From Candidatus Latescibacterota bacterium (GTDB lineage Bacteria; Latescibacterota; UBA2968), in assembly GCA_022823725.1 (NCBI GenBank), contig JAJEHL010000029.1, positions 1 through 64,000 of the forward strand: a stretch of 64,000 bases of DNA, read 5' to 3'. Below, piece by piece: positions 36,978 to 46,283 of the stretch. The notes below the pieces were generated by a model that was not told the origin of the DNA, did no database searches, and saw nothing but the letters and a program-made list of their open reading frames with translations. The position numbers were made by a program, and so were the translations under genes. The stretch's first letter is position 1. Each line of letters begins with the position of its first letter.

Positions 36978-38267
36978 TCAATCGCGTTGTGACAACACAT
37001 CGCGTTCATAAGCCTCTATCTCATCGAGCCAGGAAGCACCGATAGGTACATTGGCTTTGAGACAGCACATATCCCACACAGCGGAAAACGGCATCGTCTT
37101 CATATCTTCCATCAGCGCGAGTTTTTGCGCGAGCTTGCCTTCGGCTTCGAGTTGGCGCAAGCGATCAGTCGGATCAACGAGGCCATAGAGGAGGGCTTTG
37201 CGCGTGGCGCGCGTGCCAATAACATAAGCCGCGATGCGATTGATGCTCGCATCGAAGAAATCGAGCGCGAGATACATGCGATCAATCGCATTGTGGCGGG
37301 CGAGCTCCAGAAAAACATGGCGCACATCATCGCTAAAGAGAACAACGTGATCCGAGTCCCAGCGAATGGGGCGGCTCGTGTGGATGAGCAACTTGTCGTG
37401 GAAAGCAAAATGCGCAGAGAGCTTATCGGCAATCGACTCAGTCGGATGAAAATGCCCCATATCGAGACAGAGGAGTACGCCCCGGGTCAACGCATAATTG
37501 GCGTAAAAATCATTGGATCCTACCGTATAATCTTCCATACCCAAGCCAAAGAGCTTGCCTTCAACCGCATCGACGCATTCGGGGCCTATGCCCAGGCCAT
37601 CGTCAAAAACAGTATCCAGTGCTTCTACCAGCCGCTCGCGAGGCGTCCACCGATCAGCGGGATGGTCTTTGGCGCCATCGGGAATCCAGTGATTGTTGAC
37701 AACCTCATCCCCCAGTGCTTTGCCAATGGCTTCAGAAATGCGGCGGCTCGCAATACCGTGTTGAATCCAGAAATCGCGAATACCCTTATCGGGATGGCTC
37801 AGGGTAAAGCCATCATTGGCTTTGGGATGTGCAAAATAAGTGGGATTAAAATCGATACCGATATCGTATGCCTTTGCCCAATCAACCCACCCCGCAAAGT
37901 GCTCAGGCTCCAGAGCATCGCGATCGACGACCTTGCCACTCGTATCACCATAAGAAGCGTGGATATTTGCCCTGTGTGGCCCCGGCAACAGATCAACCAC
38001 TTTTTTGAGATCTCGGCGAAGCTCATCCCCACTACGCGCACGGCCGGGATAATTGCCCGTAGCCATAATGCCGCCGCCTTCAACAGCCTCGTCTTTGACT
38101 TCAAAACCCGCCACATCGTCACCCTGCCAGCAATGGAGCGAGATCGGCACTTCGAGTGCCCTATCTACAGCCCGTTCAATATCCACGCCAAAAGCGGCGT
38201 ACTGTTCGGCAGCGTGCTTAAAATTGGCTTCAATCTGAGCATCGGTAATCGGTGTTTTATAATGCAT
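36978..38267 (-). CDS. rhaA: L-rhamnose isomerase
   Basis: A 429-residue cytoplasmic enzyme converting L-rhamnose to L-rhamnulose. It aligns from end to end with E. coli RhaA: PISLHCWQGDDVAGFE, GGIMATGNYPGRA, GIDFNPTYFAHP, DAVEGKLFGLGMEDYTVGSN, CLDMGHFHPTE, and LALDFFDASINRIAAYVIGT. The Glu, Asp and His metal ligands lie in these blocks. An AGGAG site precedes the ATG. It stands alone on the minus strand with no rhaB or rhaD in the window, and shares its upstream region with the second sulfatase operon. Confidence 0.95.
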   Translation of the reverse strand: MHYKTPITDAQIEANFKHAAEQYAAFGVDIERAVDRALEVPISLHCWQGDDVAGFEVKDEAVEGGGIMATGNYPGRARSGDELRRDLKKVVDLLPGPHRANIHASYGDTSGKVVDRDALEPEHFAGWVDWAKAYDIGIDFNPTYFAHPKANDGFTLSHPDKGIRDFWIQHGIASRRISEAIGKALGDEVVNNHWIPDGAKDHPADRWTPRERLVEALDTVFDDGLGIGPECVDAVEGKLFGLGMEDYTVGSNDFYANYALTRGVLLCLDMGHFHPTESIADKLSAHFAFHDKLLIHTSRPIRWDSDHVVLFSDDVRHVFLELARHNAIDRMYLALDFFDASINRIAAYVIGTRATRKALLYGLVDPTDRLRQLEAEGKLAQKLALMEDMKTMPFSAVWDMCCLKANVPIGASWLDEIEAYERDVLSQRD

Positions 38268-38415
38268 TACAATCTCCTATAATCAGTAATAAAAATCCGT
38301 CAAAGTCACACCAAAAAAGGCGAAATAGGACGGTATGTCAAGGGAAAAGGCAGTGGATTTTGGCGATAAATTGGAGTATTATAGACGACCTTATCACACA
38401 AAAGAAAGGAACAAT

Positions 38416-39816
38416 ATGAAACGACCGAATATCTTATTGATTTACACCGACCAACAGCGGTGGGATGCCATGGGTGTGAATGGGAACACCGATATTCAAA
38501 CGCCGAACCTGGATCGCCTGGCGTCCGAGGGTATAAACTTCGACCACTACTTTGTCCAGAACCCCGTGTGCATGCCCAGTCGGGTGAGTTTTTTGACCGG
38601 ACAATACCCCTCCACACTCGGCATTACGCATATGGGTGTACCCGTGCCCGAAGACTTTGTAACAATGCCCAAATTGCTGCACAATTCGGGATACCACTCC
38701 GCAAACATCGGCAAATTGCACTTTCTGCCACACGCCAATCGGGACCACCGCGAAATACATCCCGATTATGGATTTGACCATCTGGAGATCAGTGACGAAC
38801 CCGGCTGTTACGAAGATGCATATCGCGCCTGGGTACGCATGGAAGCCCCGAACCAACTCGATCATTTGAGCCTCGGATTGCCGCCATTGGCAGAGCGCTG
38901 GCATCAGATGATGGGCGTAAAAGACGGTGTGCATCACCCCGATGAGCGATTTCCCAAACACCCCATTGCCTTTCGCGGAAAAGATGAATACACACACACG
39001 GCGTGGGTGGCGAGCCAATCAATTCAATATATGTCGGAACGCGCAAGTGAAGGCAACCCGTTTTTGTGCATCGCGGGAATTTACTCCCCGCATTCGCCCT
39101 GGGTTGCACCACAGCGTTTTCTGGACCTGTACGATCCCGATAAGATGACCCTGCCATCCTTCCCGCCAGAAGAGGATGAAAAGCGCAATGAAAATAACTA
39201 CGGCGACCGCGAACTTCGCCTCGCGCGACAGGGATATTACGGCATGGTCAGCGAAGTAGATCACCATGTGGGGCGCATGTTAGACGCGCTGGATGAATTG
39301 GGCATTGCAGATGAAACAATCGTGGTCTTCACATCCGATCACGGCGAATGGCTGGGCGAACACTTGCGCTATGGCAAAGGCTACCCCGGGCACGATTGCG
39401 TGAGCCGCGTCCCCCTTCTGATGCGCATTCCCGGCAAAGAAAGCGGGCGTCGCGTATCGAGCCTCGTCGAAGGCGTCGATGTACTCCCCACCTTGCTCGA
39501 AGCCTGCGGTGTACCCATTCCACCCCATTTACAGGGCCAATCGCTATATCCCGTTTTCAGCGGGGGAAGAGACCCAGACAAATCAGTCGCACTGATGGAA
39601 GCCACGGGCTGGAAAATGATACGGTCTGCTGCCTATCGCTATGTCGCGCATGACGATGGAAGCGAGTTCCTCTATGACCTGAACGCCGAATGGGGCGAGT
39701 ACCGCGATGTATCGCAAGACCCAGACCACGCAAACGCGCTGATAGAACATCGGCATCTATTGATCAAACGGCTAATCGAAATGGAACGACCCAAAAAACG
39801 AATTTGGGGATACTAA
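38416..39816 (+). CDS. Sulfatase, second copy (cytoplasmic)
   Basis: A 466-residue type I sulfatase starting MKRPNILLIYTDQQ. The formylglycine cysteine is C52 in CMPSR followed by VSFLTGQYPSTLG. Metal ligands are D12 near the N-terminus and the FTSDHGEWLGEH motif later. The frame is open to 38335, but AAAGGAA before 38416 and the family's usual N-terminus favour this start. No signal peptide. It is first in an apparent operon with the enolase-superfamily and heparinase-like genes. Confidence 0.88.
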   Translation: MKRPNILLIYTDQQRWDAMGVNGNTDIQTPNLDRLASEGINFDHYFVQNPVCMPSRVSFLTGQYPSTLGITHMGVPVPEDFVTMPKLLHNSGYHSANIGKLHFLPHANRDHREIHPDYGFDHLEISDEPGCYEDAYRAWVRMEAPNQLDHLSLGLPPLAERWHQMMGVKDGVHHPDERFPKHPIAFRGKDEYTHTAWVASQSIQYMSERASEGNPFLCIAGIYSPHSPWVAPQRFLDLYDPDKMTLPSFPPEEDEKRNENNYGDRELRLARQGYYGMVSEVDHHVGRMLDALDELGIADETIVVFTSDHGEWLGEHLRYGKGYPGHDCVSRVPLLMRIPGKESGRRVSSLVEGVDVLPTLLEACGVPIPPHLQGQSLYPVFSGGRDPDKSVALMEATGWKMIRSAAYRYVAHDDGSEFLYDLNAEWGEYRDVSQDPDHANALIEHRHLLIKRLIEMERPKKRIWGY

Positions 39817-39830
39817 TATTAGGAGATAAC

Positions 39831-40991
39831 ATGAAAATCGTAGATATACAAAAAACGCCCTCTTTTGGTGCTGAATGTCGCCACTGGTCGTTAGTGAAAA
39901 TCATCACAGACGAAGGCATTGAAGGATTGGGTGAATGGCGCGGAGGACAATCGGTTGATCAATTAAAGAATACGCTAATCGGAAAAGACCCAACCAATGT
40001 AAACCAATTGCATCACGATCACCTGTGGCGCATGCAGGGCGCGGGCGCAGGCGTAGAAATCGCACTCTGGGATATTAAAGGTAAAGCACTGGGCGTACCG
40101 ATGTGCGATCTCCTGGGAGGAAAGCTCCGCGACAAAGTGCGGATGTATTGCGATTGCCATTCGGGCGCGTACTGGACACCAGAAGACTATAATCGACGCT
40201 GGAATGAAGTGCGGGCATCGGGTGAATTAGATCCCGTATATGAAACATCGAGCTATGTAGCGCGGGCAAAAGAGCGCGTTGCCGAGGGATTTACAGCCTT
40301 AAAATTCGATCTGGACGTTCCCAACCCCTGGAAAATGGATGTGTACGACCGATCTGTCGGACGGCGACAACACGAACACATTGTAACGACAATTGAAGCA
40401 TTGCGCGACGCGATTGGGCCGTATATCGATTTATCGATAGATCTGCACGGATCGTTTAATGCGATTGATGGTTTGCGGATATGCAAAGATGTGGAACACC
40501 TCGACTTATTGTGGTTAGAAGACCCCATTCGGTGGGAATGGGGTAACGTAGATGCCCTGGCAAAAATTTGTATGCAAACAGAAACGCCGATTTGCACCGG
40601 CGAAATCTTTTATGGCGCAAAACTATTTCGAGAACTCATGGAAAAGGGCGCGTGCGACTTGCTCGAACCCGATATACCGCGCAGCGGCGGCGCCATAGAA
40701 ACGCGACGCATCGCAGAACTGGCTGAAATGTATCACATGTCAATTGCGCCGCATTATATGGCGAGCACAGTAGCAGGTATAGCCGCCGTACACATCTGTT
40801 CCACCATACCCAACTTTCTGACTCTGGAATATCACTCGGCCAATATCCCGCTGTGGTCAACGATGTTGAACATCAAAAACCCGATTCAAAATGGGTACAT
40901 CACCGTGCCAGAGGGTCCCGGGTTGGGCATCGAATTAGACGAAGAAGAAATATTAAAACACCTGCCCGATGGTACGGTGTTGTGGTCTTAG
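39831..40991 (+). CDS. Enolase-superfamily protein (mandelate racemase/muconate lactonizing type)
   Basis: A 386-residue TIM-barrel enzyme that would remove an alpha-proton of an acid sugar or similar carboxylate. Metal ligands are D in IDLHG, E in LEDPIRWE and E in CTGEIF. A general-base His is in IAPHYMAS, with an Asp in EPDIPRSGG as its dyad partner. The KxK motif of mandelate racemase reads KFD here, so only one lysine remains. AGGAG precedes the ATG at 39831. It lies 14 bases after the sulfatase. A dehydratase role on an aldonate is plausible. Confidence 0.82.
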   Translation: MKIVDIQKTPSFGAECRHWSLVKIITDEGIEGLGEWRGGQSVDQLKNTLIGKDPTNVNQLHHDHLWRMQGAGAGVEIALWDIKGKALGVPMCDLLGGKLRDKVRMYCDCHSGAYWTPEDYNRRWNEVRASGELDPVYETSSYVARAKERVAEGFTALKFDLDVPNPWKMDVYDRSVGRRQHEHIVTTIEALRDAIGPYIDLSIDLHGSFNAIDGLRICKDVEHLDLLWLEDPIRWEWGNVDALAKICMQTETPICTGEIFYGAKLFRELMEKGACDLLEPDIPRSGGAIETRRIAELAEMYHMSIAPHYMASTVAGIAAVHICSTIPNFLTLEYHSANIPLWSTMLNIKNPIQNGYITVPEGPGLGIELDEEEILKHLPDGTVLWS

Positions 40992-41010
40992 AAACTGAAA
41001 GGACTAAAAT

Positions 41011-43278
41011 ATGAAATTTCCATCGATTCGTCCGCCGCGCACCAATTATATCCGGCCACTCGACGGTGAAACGCTCACACTCTCGCCTCCCGGCTTTAGC
41101 TGGTGGCGATCCGCTGATCGAGATACATGTCAATATCGCGTCATTGTCACACGCGAAGGAAAATCCTACTACGAATCCCCCCTGCTCTCCGATCCCATAC
41201 ACCATCCAGATCGCGTTTTTGCACCCGGAACTTACGACTGGCATGTACACGCCATTGTGGATGGCGCGGTTCAAGCGCGCTCGGAAAGCCGATCTTTTGA
41301 GATTGCCAATTGCGCTGCCGAACAACCTCACCCAGACGCCGCTGCACTGTTGGCGAACGTCCCAAAAGAACGCCCGCGACTCTTCTTTCTGGCATCTGAC
41401 ATGGAAGATGTGCGACGCTCGCTAACATCCACCCGAGCAGAAGCATTCGAAGCCCTGAGAAAAGACGCCGACCACGCGCTCACTCTCGAACTACCGGCAG
41501 AGCCGACCTACGACCAAATTGAAGACCCCGCCGAACGCAGACTGGCTTATGTTGAATGTTTCGGAACCATGCGAAAATATCACGATGGCGGCATGCGAAG
41601 TCTCGCACTCTTTTATTTGCTCACTGGAGAAAAGCGATATGGCGAAGCCGCACGGCGCTTTATCGTTGACGCTGCGCAGTGGGATGTGGAGGGCATATCC
41701 TCTATCCTCGCGCCTTATGGCGACGAAGTCGGCCTCGGATTGCTCAGGGCAGGCGCGGAAGTCTATGACTGGATCTACGATATTTTCACCGAGGACGAAC
41801 GCGAACTCGTAGCTCGCATGCTCGGCGCGCGAGCAGACCAGATGATCCGCAGACTGGAGAAACACGATTACACATTCACACCAGAAGAGAGCCACAACGG
41901 TCGCCTGCCCGGCTTTTTGCTCGAACACGCCATAGCATGTGCCGAAGACGAACGCGCGCCTTCATGGGCGGAATACGCGCTCAAACTTATTGCGACAAAT
42001 TTTCCCCATTGGGCAGGACATGAAGGAGGCTGGGCACAGGGCGTCCCCTATGGCCTGTCTTACAACTCGCGGGACGCAATGCCCTTTCACTCTTGGACAT
42101 TGGCGACCGGACACGATATATGGCTCAAACCCTATTATCAGAACATGCCGTGGTTTTTTTATTACGTCGTTTCCCCAGTTGGCGAACTCATGCCATTTGG
42201 CGATACCGAAGATCAACCCGTTCGCGGCTCACAGGCCAGAACCTTCCTTCAATTCCACGGTCTCAGATTGCAAAATCACCGGCTGCGCGCCTGGGCAAAC
42301 CAGGTACACGACCCTGAAGGTCGGTCCGCGGAGATCGATCCCTTTCCCGGCATTCTCCTCGAAGACAAGCCCATCCCGAAAGAAAAAGATACAATACCAC
42401 AAGATCGCGTCTTTCGAGGCGTTGGCTGGGGCGCTTTGCACAGCGATATCGAACACCCGGATAGTGATTTCATGGTACTCTTCCGATCATCGCCCTTTGG
42501 CGGCGTAAGCCACGGCCATGCGAGCCAGAATGATTTTGCAGTAATGAAAGGCGGACGCGCTTTAATCTGCGCCGGAGGTCTTCGATTCCCGCATCACGGC
42601 ACGCCATTTCACAACGAATACGCACAGCACTCGATTTCACACAACTGCGTTCTCGTCAATGGCGAGGGCGCGATCAACCGGGATGGCAACCGCGGCGGTG
42701 AAATTATCGATTTTAAGACCACAGATTCGTTTGGCTATGTCTCCGGCGAAGCCGAAAACGCTTATGGGGACCGGTTGAACCGATACAGGCGACATCTCGT
42801 GATGATCCGCCCGTCGATCTTGATCCTCGTCGATGAATTGGAAACCCCCGAAGCATCGACATTCCAGTGGTTATTACATGCATTCGAAAAATTTGATCTC
42901 GATGCGACGACTGTCACATCCAACCGCAAGGGAGCCTCACTAAAAGGTCAGCTTTTTGGATCAACAAACCTTCGCCTCAGCCAGACAAACGAATGGCCCG
43001 TGTCGCCAGATAAAGGCTATCCGACCCTCGACAAAGAATTGCCCGAAAAGCGATGGCATCTTACAGCAGAGACAGAGCGCGTAGAACGCTGCAGGATTGC
43101 CGCGATTTTCTCTGTTCGCGGTCCCGGCGAGAGCGATCCCGACTTTTCGATAACTGTATCAGAAAATCAAATCGCGCTTTCTGCGGGAAATACAACGGCG
43201 CAAATCAACCTGTGCCCCGATGAAAACACCGTTCTCTCTCTATCATCCGGATCAGAAAATCTGACCATTCAGGCCTGA
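41011..43278 (+). CDS. Heparinase II/III-family protein, cytoplasmic
   Basis: A 755-residue protein. Residues ~1-95 form a beta-sandwich of the DUF4962 kind (IRPLDGETLTLSPPGFSWWR). An alpha/alpha toroid follows, with SHNGRLPGFLLEHAIACAED. From ~490 a heparinase II/III-like sheet domain begins (GGVSHGHASQNDFAVMKGGR, ISHNCVLVNGEG). No signal peptide, so it probably acts on imported oligosaccharides, unlike the exported relative at 10.8 kb. It follows the enolase-superfamily gene by 19 bases and overlaps the convergent transporter gene by 10 bases. Confidence 0.82.
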   Translation: MKFPSIRPPRTNYIRPLDGETLTLSPPGFSWWRSADRDTCQYRVIVTREGKSYYESPLLSDPIHHPDRVFAPGTYDWHVHAIVDGAVQARSESRSFEIANCAAEQPHPDAAALLANVPKERPRLFFLASDMEDVRRSLTSTRAEAFEALRKDADHALTLELPAEPTYDQIEDPAERRLAYVECFGTMRKYHDGGMRSLALFYLLTGEKRYGEAARRFIVDAAQWDVEGISSILAPYGDEVGLGLLRAGAEVYDWIYDIFTEDERELVARMLGARADQMIRRLEKHDYTFTPEESHNGRLPGFLLEHAIACAEDERAPSWAEYALKLIATNFPHWAGHEGGWAQGVPYGLSYNSRDAMPFHSWTLATGHDIWLKPYYQNMPWFFYYVVSPVGELMPFGDTEDQPVRGSQARTFLQFHGLRLQNHRLRAWANQVHDPEGRSAEIDPFPGILLEDKPIPKEKDTIPQDRVFRGVGWGALHSDIEHPDSDFMVLFRSSPFGGVSHGHASQNDFAVMKGGRALICAGGLRFPHHGTPFHNEYAQHSISHNCVLVNGEGAINRDGNRGGEIIDFKTTDSFGYVSGEAENAYGDRLNRYRRHLVMIRPSILILVDELETPEASTFQWLLHAFEKFDLDATTVTSNRKGASLKGQLFGSTNLRLSQTNEWPVSPDKGYPTLDKELPEKRWHLTAETERVERCRIAAIFSVRGPGESDPDFSITVSENQIALSAGNTTAQINLCPDENTVLSLSSGSENLTIQA

Positions 43279-45155
43279 TTAGCAGACCGATAGTTTGAGA
43301 CCGCGATGACACCGGCGATGAGCAGTGCGATACCCTGCAAATAAAGGCGGGCATCCCCCGATGGGGTGAGGAATAAGAGAAGGGCAGCGGCGAGTAAAAG
43401 CGTCCGCTGGTAAGTGGGCAAAGGGGCAAACGCATGCCCGGCCGCGGCGGCTGATAGGGGTAAAATACCGAGCAGGACGACGAGAATATTGGCGATTATA
43501 GCGAAAATATCAGAGGACAAGAGCAAAAGCTCTGGATGCAGAACAAAGGCATAGGGCAAAGCAAAGCCCACCAGCGCAAAGCGGAAAGCCGTAACGCCAG
43601 TTTGCATAATACCCGCCTTTGCAATAGCAGCAGCCGTGTACGCAGCCAGCGCGACCGGAGGCGTAACCATAGACATCATGCCAAAATAAAAAATAAACAG
43701 ATGCGCGGCCAGTGGCACAATGCCGAGATCGCTCAGAACAGGCCCCACCAGAGTCGCCATAAGCAGATAACACACAGCAGAAGGCAAGCCCATGCCCAGG
43801 ATAATGGTGGAGATCATCAGCAGAATCAAAGCCAGGATGATATTATTCTGTGCCAGTGGCAACAAAGTACTCGGCAATTTTGTGCCAATGCCCGTAAGCG
43901 TCACAACACCGATAATAATACCCACACATGAAGCCGCTGCAATAAGCGAAACACCACCGTGTGCGGCTCTTTCCAATGCACTCATCATCGCGCGGGGACC
44001 AACGCGCGTTGTGGGACTAAACGCACCGGCAATGAGGACAAAAAGCAGGGCGATACTCACGGCGCGAAAAGGCGTGTAACCCAAAATGAGAAATACAATA
44101 AGTGTGATAAAAGCGACGAGAAATACCAGGCCCCGGGGTCTGGGAGGACGTTTCTGAACATCTCCATCGCCTGCAGACGCACCAATGCGTTTGGCGTGAA
44201 AATGGACAATCAGCAAAAGAGCCGCGTAATAGAGGATCGCCGGAACCAGAGCCGCCTTGATGATCTCCAAATACGTGACAGCCGGTTCGACAATTTCGAG
44301 CATCATGTACGCACCCGCCCCCATAATCGGCGGAACGAGCGCCCCCCCCGAACTCGCTGCGGCTTCAATACCACCGGCAACAGTTGGACGAAAACCCGTT
44401 GAGCGCATTAGCGGAATGGTAAACGTGCCAGTGGTCGCCGTATTGGCCACGGCACTGCCCGAAAGTGACCCCATCATACCCGAAGAAATAACAGCCACTT
44501 TGGCTGGTCCTCCGGTGCTATTGCGAAAAATGCGGCGAGCCGTGTTCAGAATATATCCCGTAGCACCGGTCTCTTCGAGCACAGTGCCAAAAAGCACAAA
44601 AAGAAAAACGTAGGTAAACATCACCTTCAACGCGATGCCAAAAACGCCCTGAGAGTGGAGATAGGTCTGGGATACAATGCGCTCCCAGTTATATCCGCGG
44701 TGGGGAAAGAGCCAATCGGGCAGGATATATCCATAAGCTGCATAAATCAGAAAAGCGAGTGCGAGCAAGGGCAGGGTGAGACCAATAGCGCGACGGGTGG
44801 CTTCGAGGACCAGGATAAGCCCAATGAGACCAACGACGTGGTCGAGCGTGTGTTCGAGTCCCGCGCGATTGCCCAGGGATTGCCCATTGAGCCAGGAAAA
44901 TTGAAAGAAGGATTCAGTTTGGGTCAGGACATAACCAAAACAGAAAACAACAGCCAGGAAAAAAAAGAGATCGAGAATCTGGAGGGATTTATTAGAATGG
45001 ATCGGATATTTTAGAAACACAAGACACAAGCCCAGCAGGGCAAAAACCGAAAGCTGGGCTTGTGGTGCGAGTTGCGGATAATTGACTTCGACCAGAATAA
45101 AAAGACCGAGAAGGATAGAGAGAATGCGAAACAGGTGGGAATGGAGGCGCGTCAT
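43269..45155 (-). CDS. TRAP transporter fused permease, TAXI type (4TM/12TM)
   Basis: A 628-residue inner-membrane protein with about eighteen hydrophobic segments: the small DctQ-like part at the N-terminus fused to the large DctM-like part. Conserved pieces include SGSAVANTATTGTFTIPLMR and GMGLPSAVCYLLMATLVGP. It imports organic solutes using the sodium or proton gradient with the TAXI binding protein encoded 4 bases upstream. A longer frame begins at a TTG (45179) inside that gene; I chose the ATG at 45155. The substrate may be an acid-sugar or oligosaccharide product, from context. Confidence 0.92.
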   Translation of the reverse strand: MTRLHSHLFRILSILLGLFILVEVNYPQLAPQAQLSVFALLGLCLVFLKYPIHSNKSLQILDLFFFLAVVFCFGYVLTQTESFFQFSWLNGQSLGNRAGLEHTLDHVVGLIGLILVLEATRRAIGLTLPLLALAFLIYAAYGYILPDWLFPHRGYNWERIVSQTYLHSQGVFGIALKVMFTYVFLFVLFGTVLEETGATGYILNTARRIFRNSTGGPAKVAVISSGMMGSLSGSAVANTATTGTFTIPLMRSTGFRPTVAGGIEAAASSGGALVPPIMGAGAYMMLEIVEPAVTYLEIIKAALVPAILYYAALLLIVHFHAKRIGASAGDGDVQKRPPRPRGLVFLVAFITLIVFLILGYTPFRAVSIALLFVLIAGAFSPTTRVGPRAMMSALERAAHGGVSLIAAASCVGIIIGVVTLTGIGTKLPSTLLPLAQNNIILALILLMISTIILGMGLPSAVCYLLMATLVGPVLSDLGIVPLAAHLFIFYFGMMSMVTPPVALAAYTAAAIAKAGIMQTGVTAFRFALVGFALPYAFVLHPELLLLSSDIFAIIANILVVLLGILPLSAAAAGHAFAPLPTYQRTLLLAAALLLFLTPSGDARLYLQGIALLIAGVIAVSNYRSANQA

Positions 45156-45159
45156 GCGT

Positions 45160-46110
45160 CTATTCGTTCCAGATACCAATTTCTTTGAAGTATTTTATCG
45201 CACCCGGATGAAAAGGCGTACCAGTATCCCGAACGATATTCCCGGGATTTATCGCCCTGCCCGCCGGGTGTTTTTTTACGACTTCCTCGCGGCGTTCATA
45301 GAGCGTTTTGGTAAAATTGTAAACCGTATCTTCGCTCAAACTCGCTCGCGTGATGAGATGCATAGAACCGACATTCATCCCGGCAAAGTCTTCTGTTTGT
45401 CCCCGGTAAGTATTGGCGGGAATCGTTGCGGCAAAAAAGAAAGGATAAGTCTCAAACAGGCTTTGTTTGGCCGCTTCATCGTAGGGAATAAAATAAATAT
45501 CCTGAGACGCGCTGGCCTGAGTGATCGAGGCCGTGGGCACTGCGCCCCCTAAAAAAGCAGCAGCCGCCGATCCGTCGGCGAGCATATCAACCGTTCCCGC
45601 CTGCGTATTGTAAAGCGGTGTGAAATCGTCATAGGTAACGCCATGCGCATTCAGGATGGGTTTTAAGAAATATTCAAAACCCGCACCCGCTGGCCCAACG
45701 ACAACGCGCTTACCCACGAGGTCGCTCAAACCATTGACACCCGCGCTTTGTGGCGCAATAAAAAGCGCGACATTCGGCGCCAATGTCATAACCGCATTGA
45801 TATTCTGTTTCTCTCCCCACGCGCCTTCTCCGCGCACGGCAAAATAAGAGATCGCAGCATTGGCCAGCGCAAAATCCAGTTCCCCGCTCGAAAGGCGGCG
45901 AATATTTTCCTGCGTACCCTTGGTAGCCTCAGCAGAAACCTCCCAGGGCATGTGATCGTTGACAACCTGAGCAATCGCACCCCCCACGACAAAAAACGCA
46001 CCACCGGGCGGTGCCGTACCCACGCTGAGAAATTTATTCTCTCGATCCTGAGGCGCACCGCATCCGATAAACAGAGCTACTGCGAAGATGAGTAACGCTT
46101 TGTACTGCAT
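45160..46110 (-). CDS. TAXI-family TRAP solute-binding lipoprotein
   Basis: A 316-residue protein with a signal peptide and lipobox IGCG, so tethered at the periplasmic side. The fold is shown by the opening LSVGTAPPGGAFFVVGGAIA and DFALANAAISYFAVRGEGAW. It captures the substrate for the fused permease directly downstream. AAAGGAT precedes the start. The upstream gap carries a dispersed repeat. TAXI proteins known so far bind acidic amino acids or dicarboxylates; the ligand here is unknown. Confidence 0.9.
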   Translation of the reverse strand: MQYKALLIFAVALFIGCGAPQDRENKFLSVGTAPPGGAFFVVGGAIAQVVNDHMPWEVSAEATKGTQENIRRLSSGELDFALANAAISYFAVRGEGAWGEKQNINAVMTLAPNVALFIAPQSAGVNGLSDLVGKRVVVGPAGAGFEYFLKPILNAHGVTYDDFTPLYNTQAGTVDMLADGSAAAAFLGGAVPTASITQASASQDIYFIPYDEAAKQSLFETYPFFFAATIPANTYRGQTEDFAGMNVGSMHLITRASLSEDTVYNFTKTLYERREEVVKKHPAGRAINPGNIVRDTGTPFHPGAIKYFKEIGIWNE

Positions 46111-46203
46111 AGCTATCCTTTCAAAGTTTACAAATCGGACACTTCAACTATTGCAATTTTGATAGCATCCAGGTTCAATCGCTGTGCACCCGAAATAACA
46201 ATG

Positions 46204-46230
46204 GCGCAGATTTAATCCGTGAAATCCGCG
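46204..46230 (+). repeat. Dispersed repeat, CGCAGAT/ATCCGCG type, copy 3
   Basis: GCGCAGATT then AATCCGTGAAATCCGCG. It shares the CGCAGAT core and CCGCG element with the copies at 7863 and 36878, but is more divergent. Confidence 0.5.
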
Positions 46231-46250
46231 CTATCCCTTTAACGGGGTAC

Positions 46251-46274
46251 AACTGGCCGTTTTTCAGGCCAGTT
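46251..46274. terminator. Hairpin after the first PQQ-propeller gene
   Basis: AACTGGCC (46251-46258) and GGCCAGTT (46267-46274) pair perfectly around an 8-base loop. It lies 10 bases past the stop at 46284 of the minus-strand gene. No T-run follows, so termination strength is uncertain. Confidence 0.45.
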
Positions 46275-46283
46275 CATCCGCGA

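Noticed and set aside
37125-38282. 385-codon plus-strand frame opposite rhaA
   Set aside because: It is the antisense shadow of rhaA, which matches L-rhamnose isomerase over its whole length.
38268-38415. Promoters in the rhaA/sulfatase divergent gap
   Set aside because: TTGACA- and TATTAT-like boxes occur but none has both good boxes at a workable distance from the starts.
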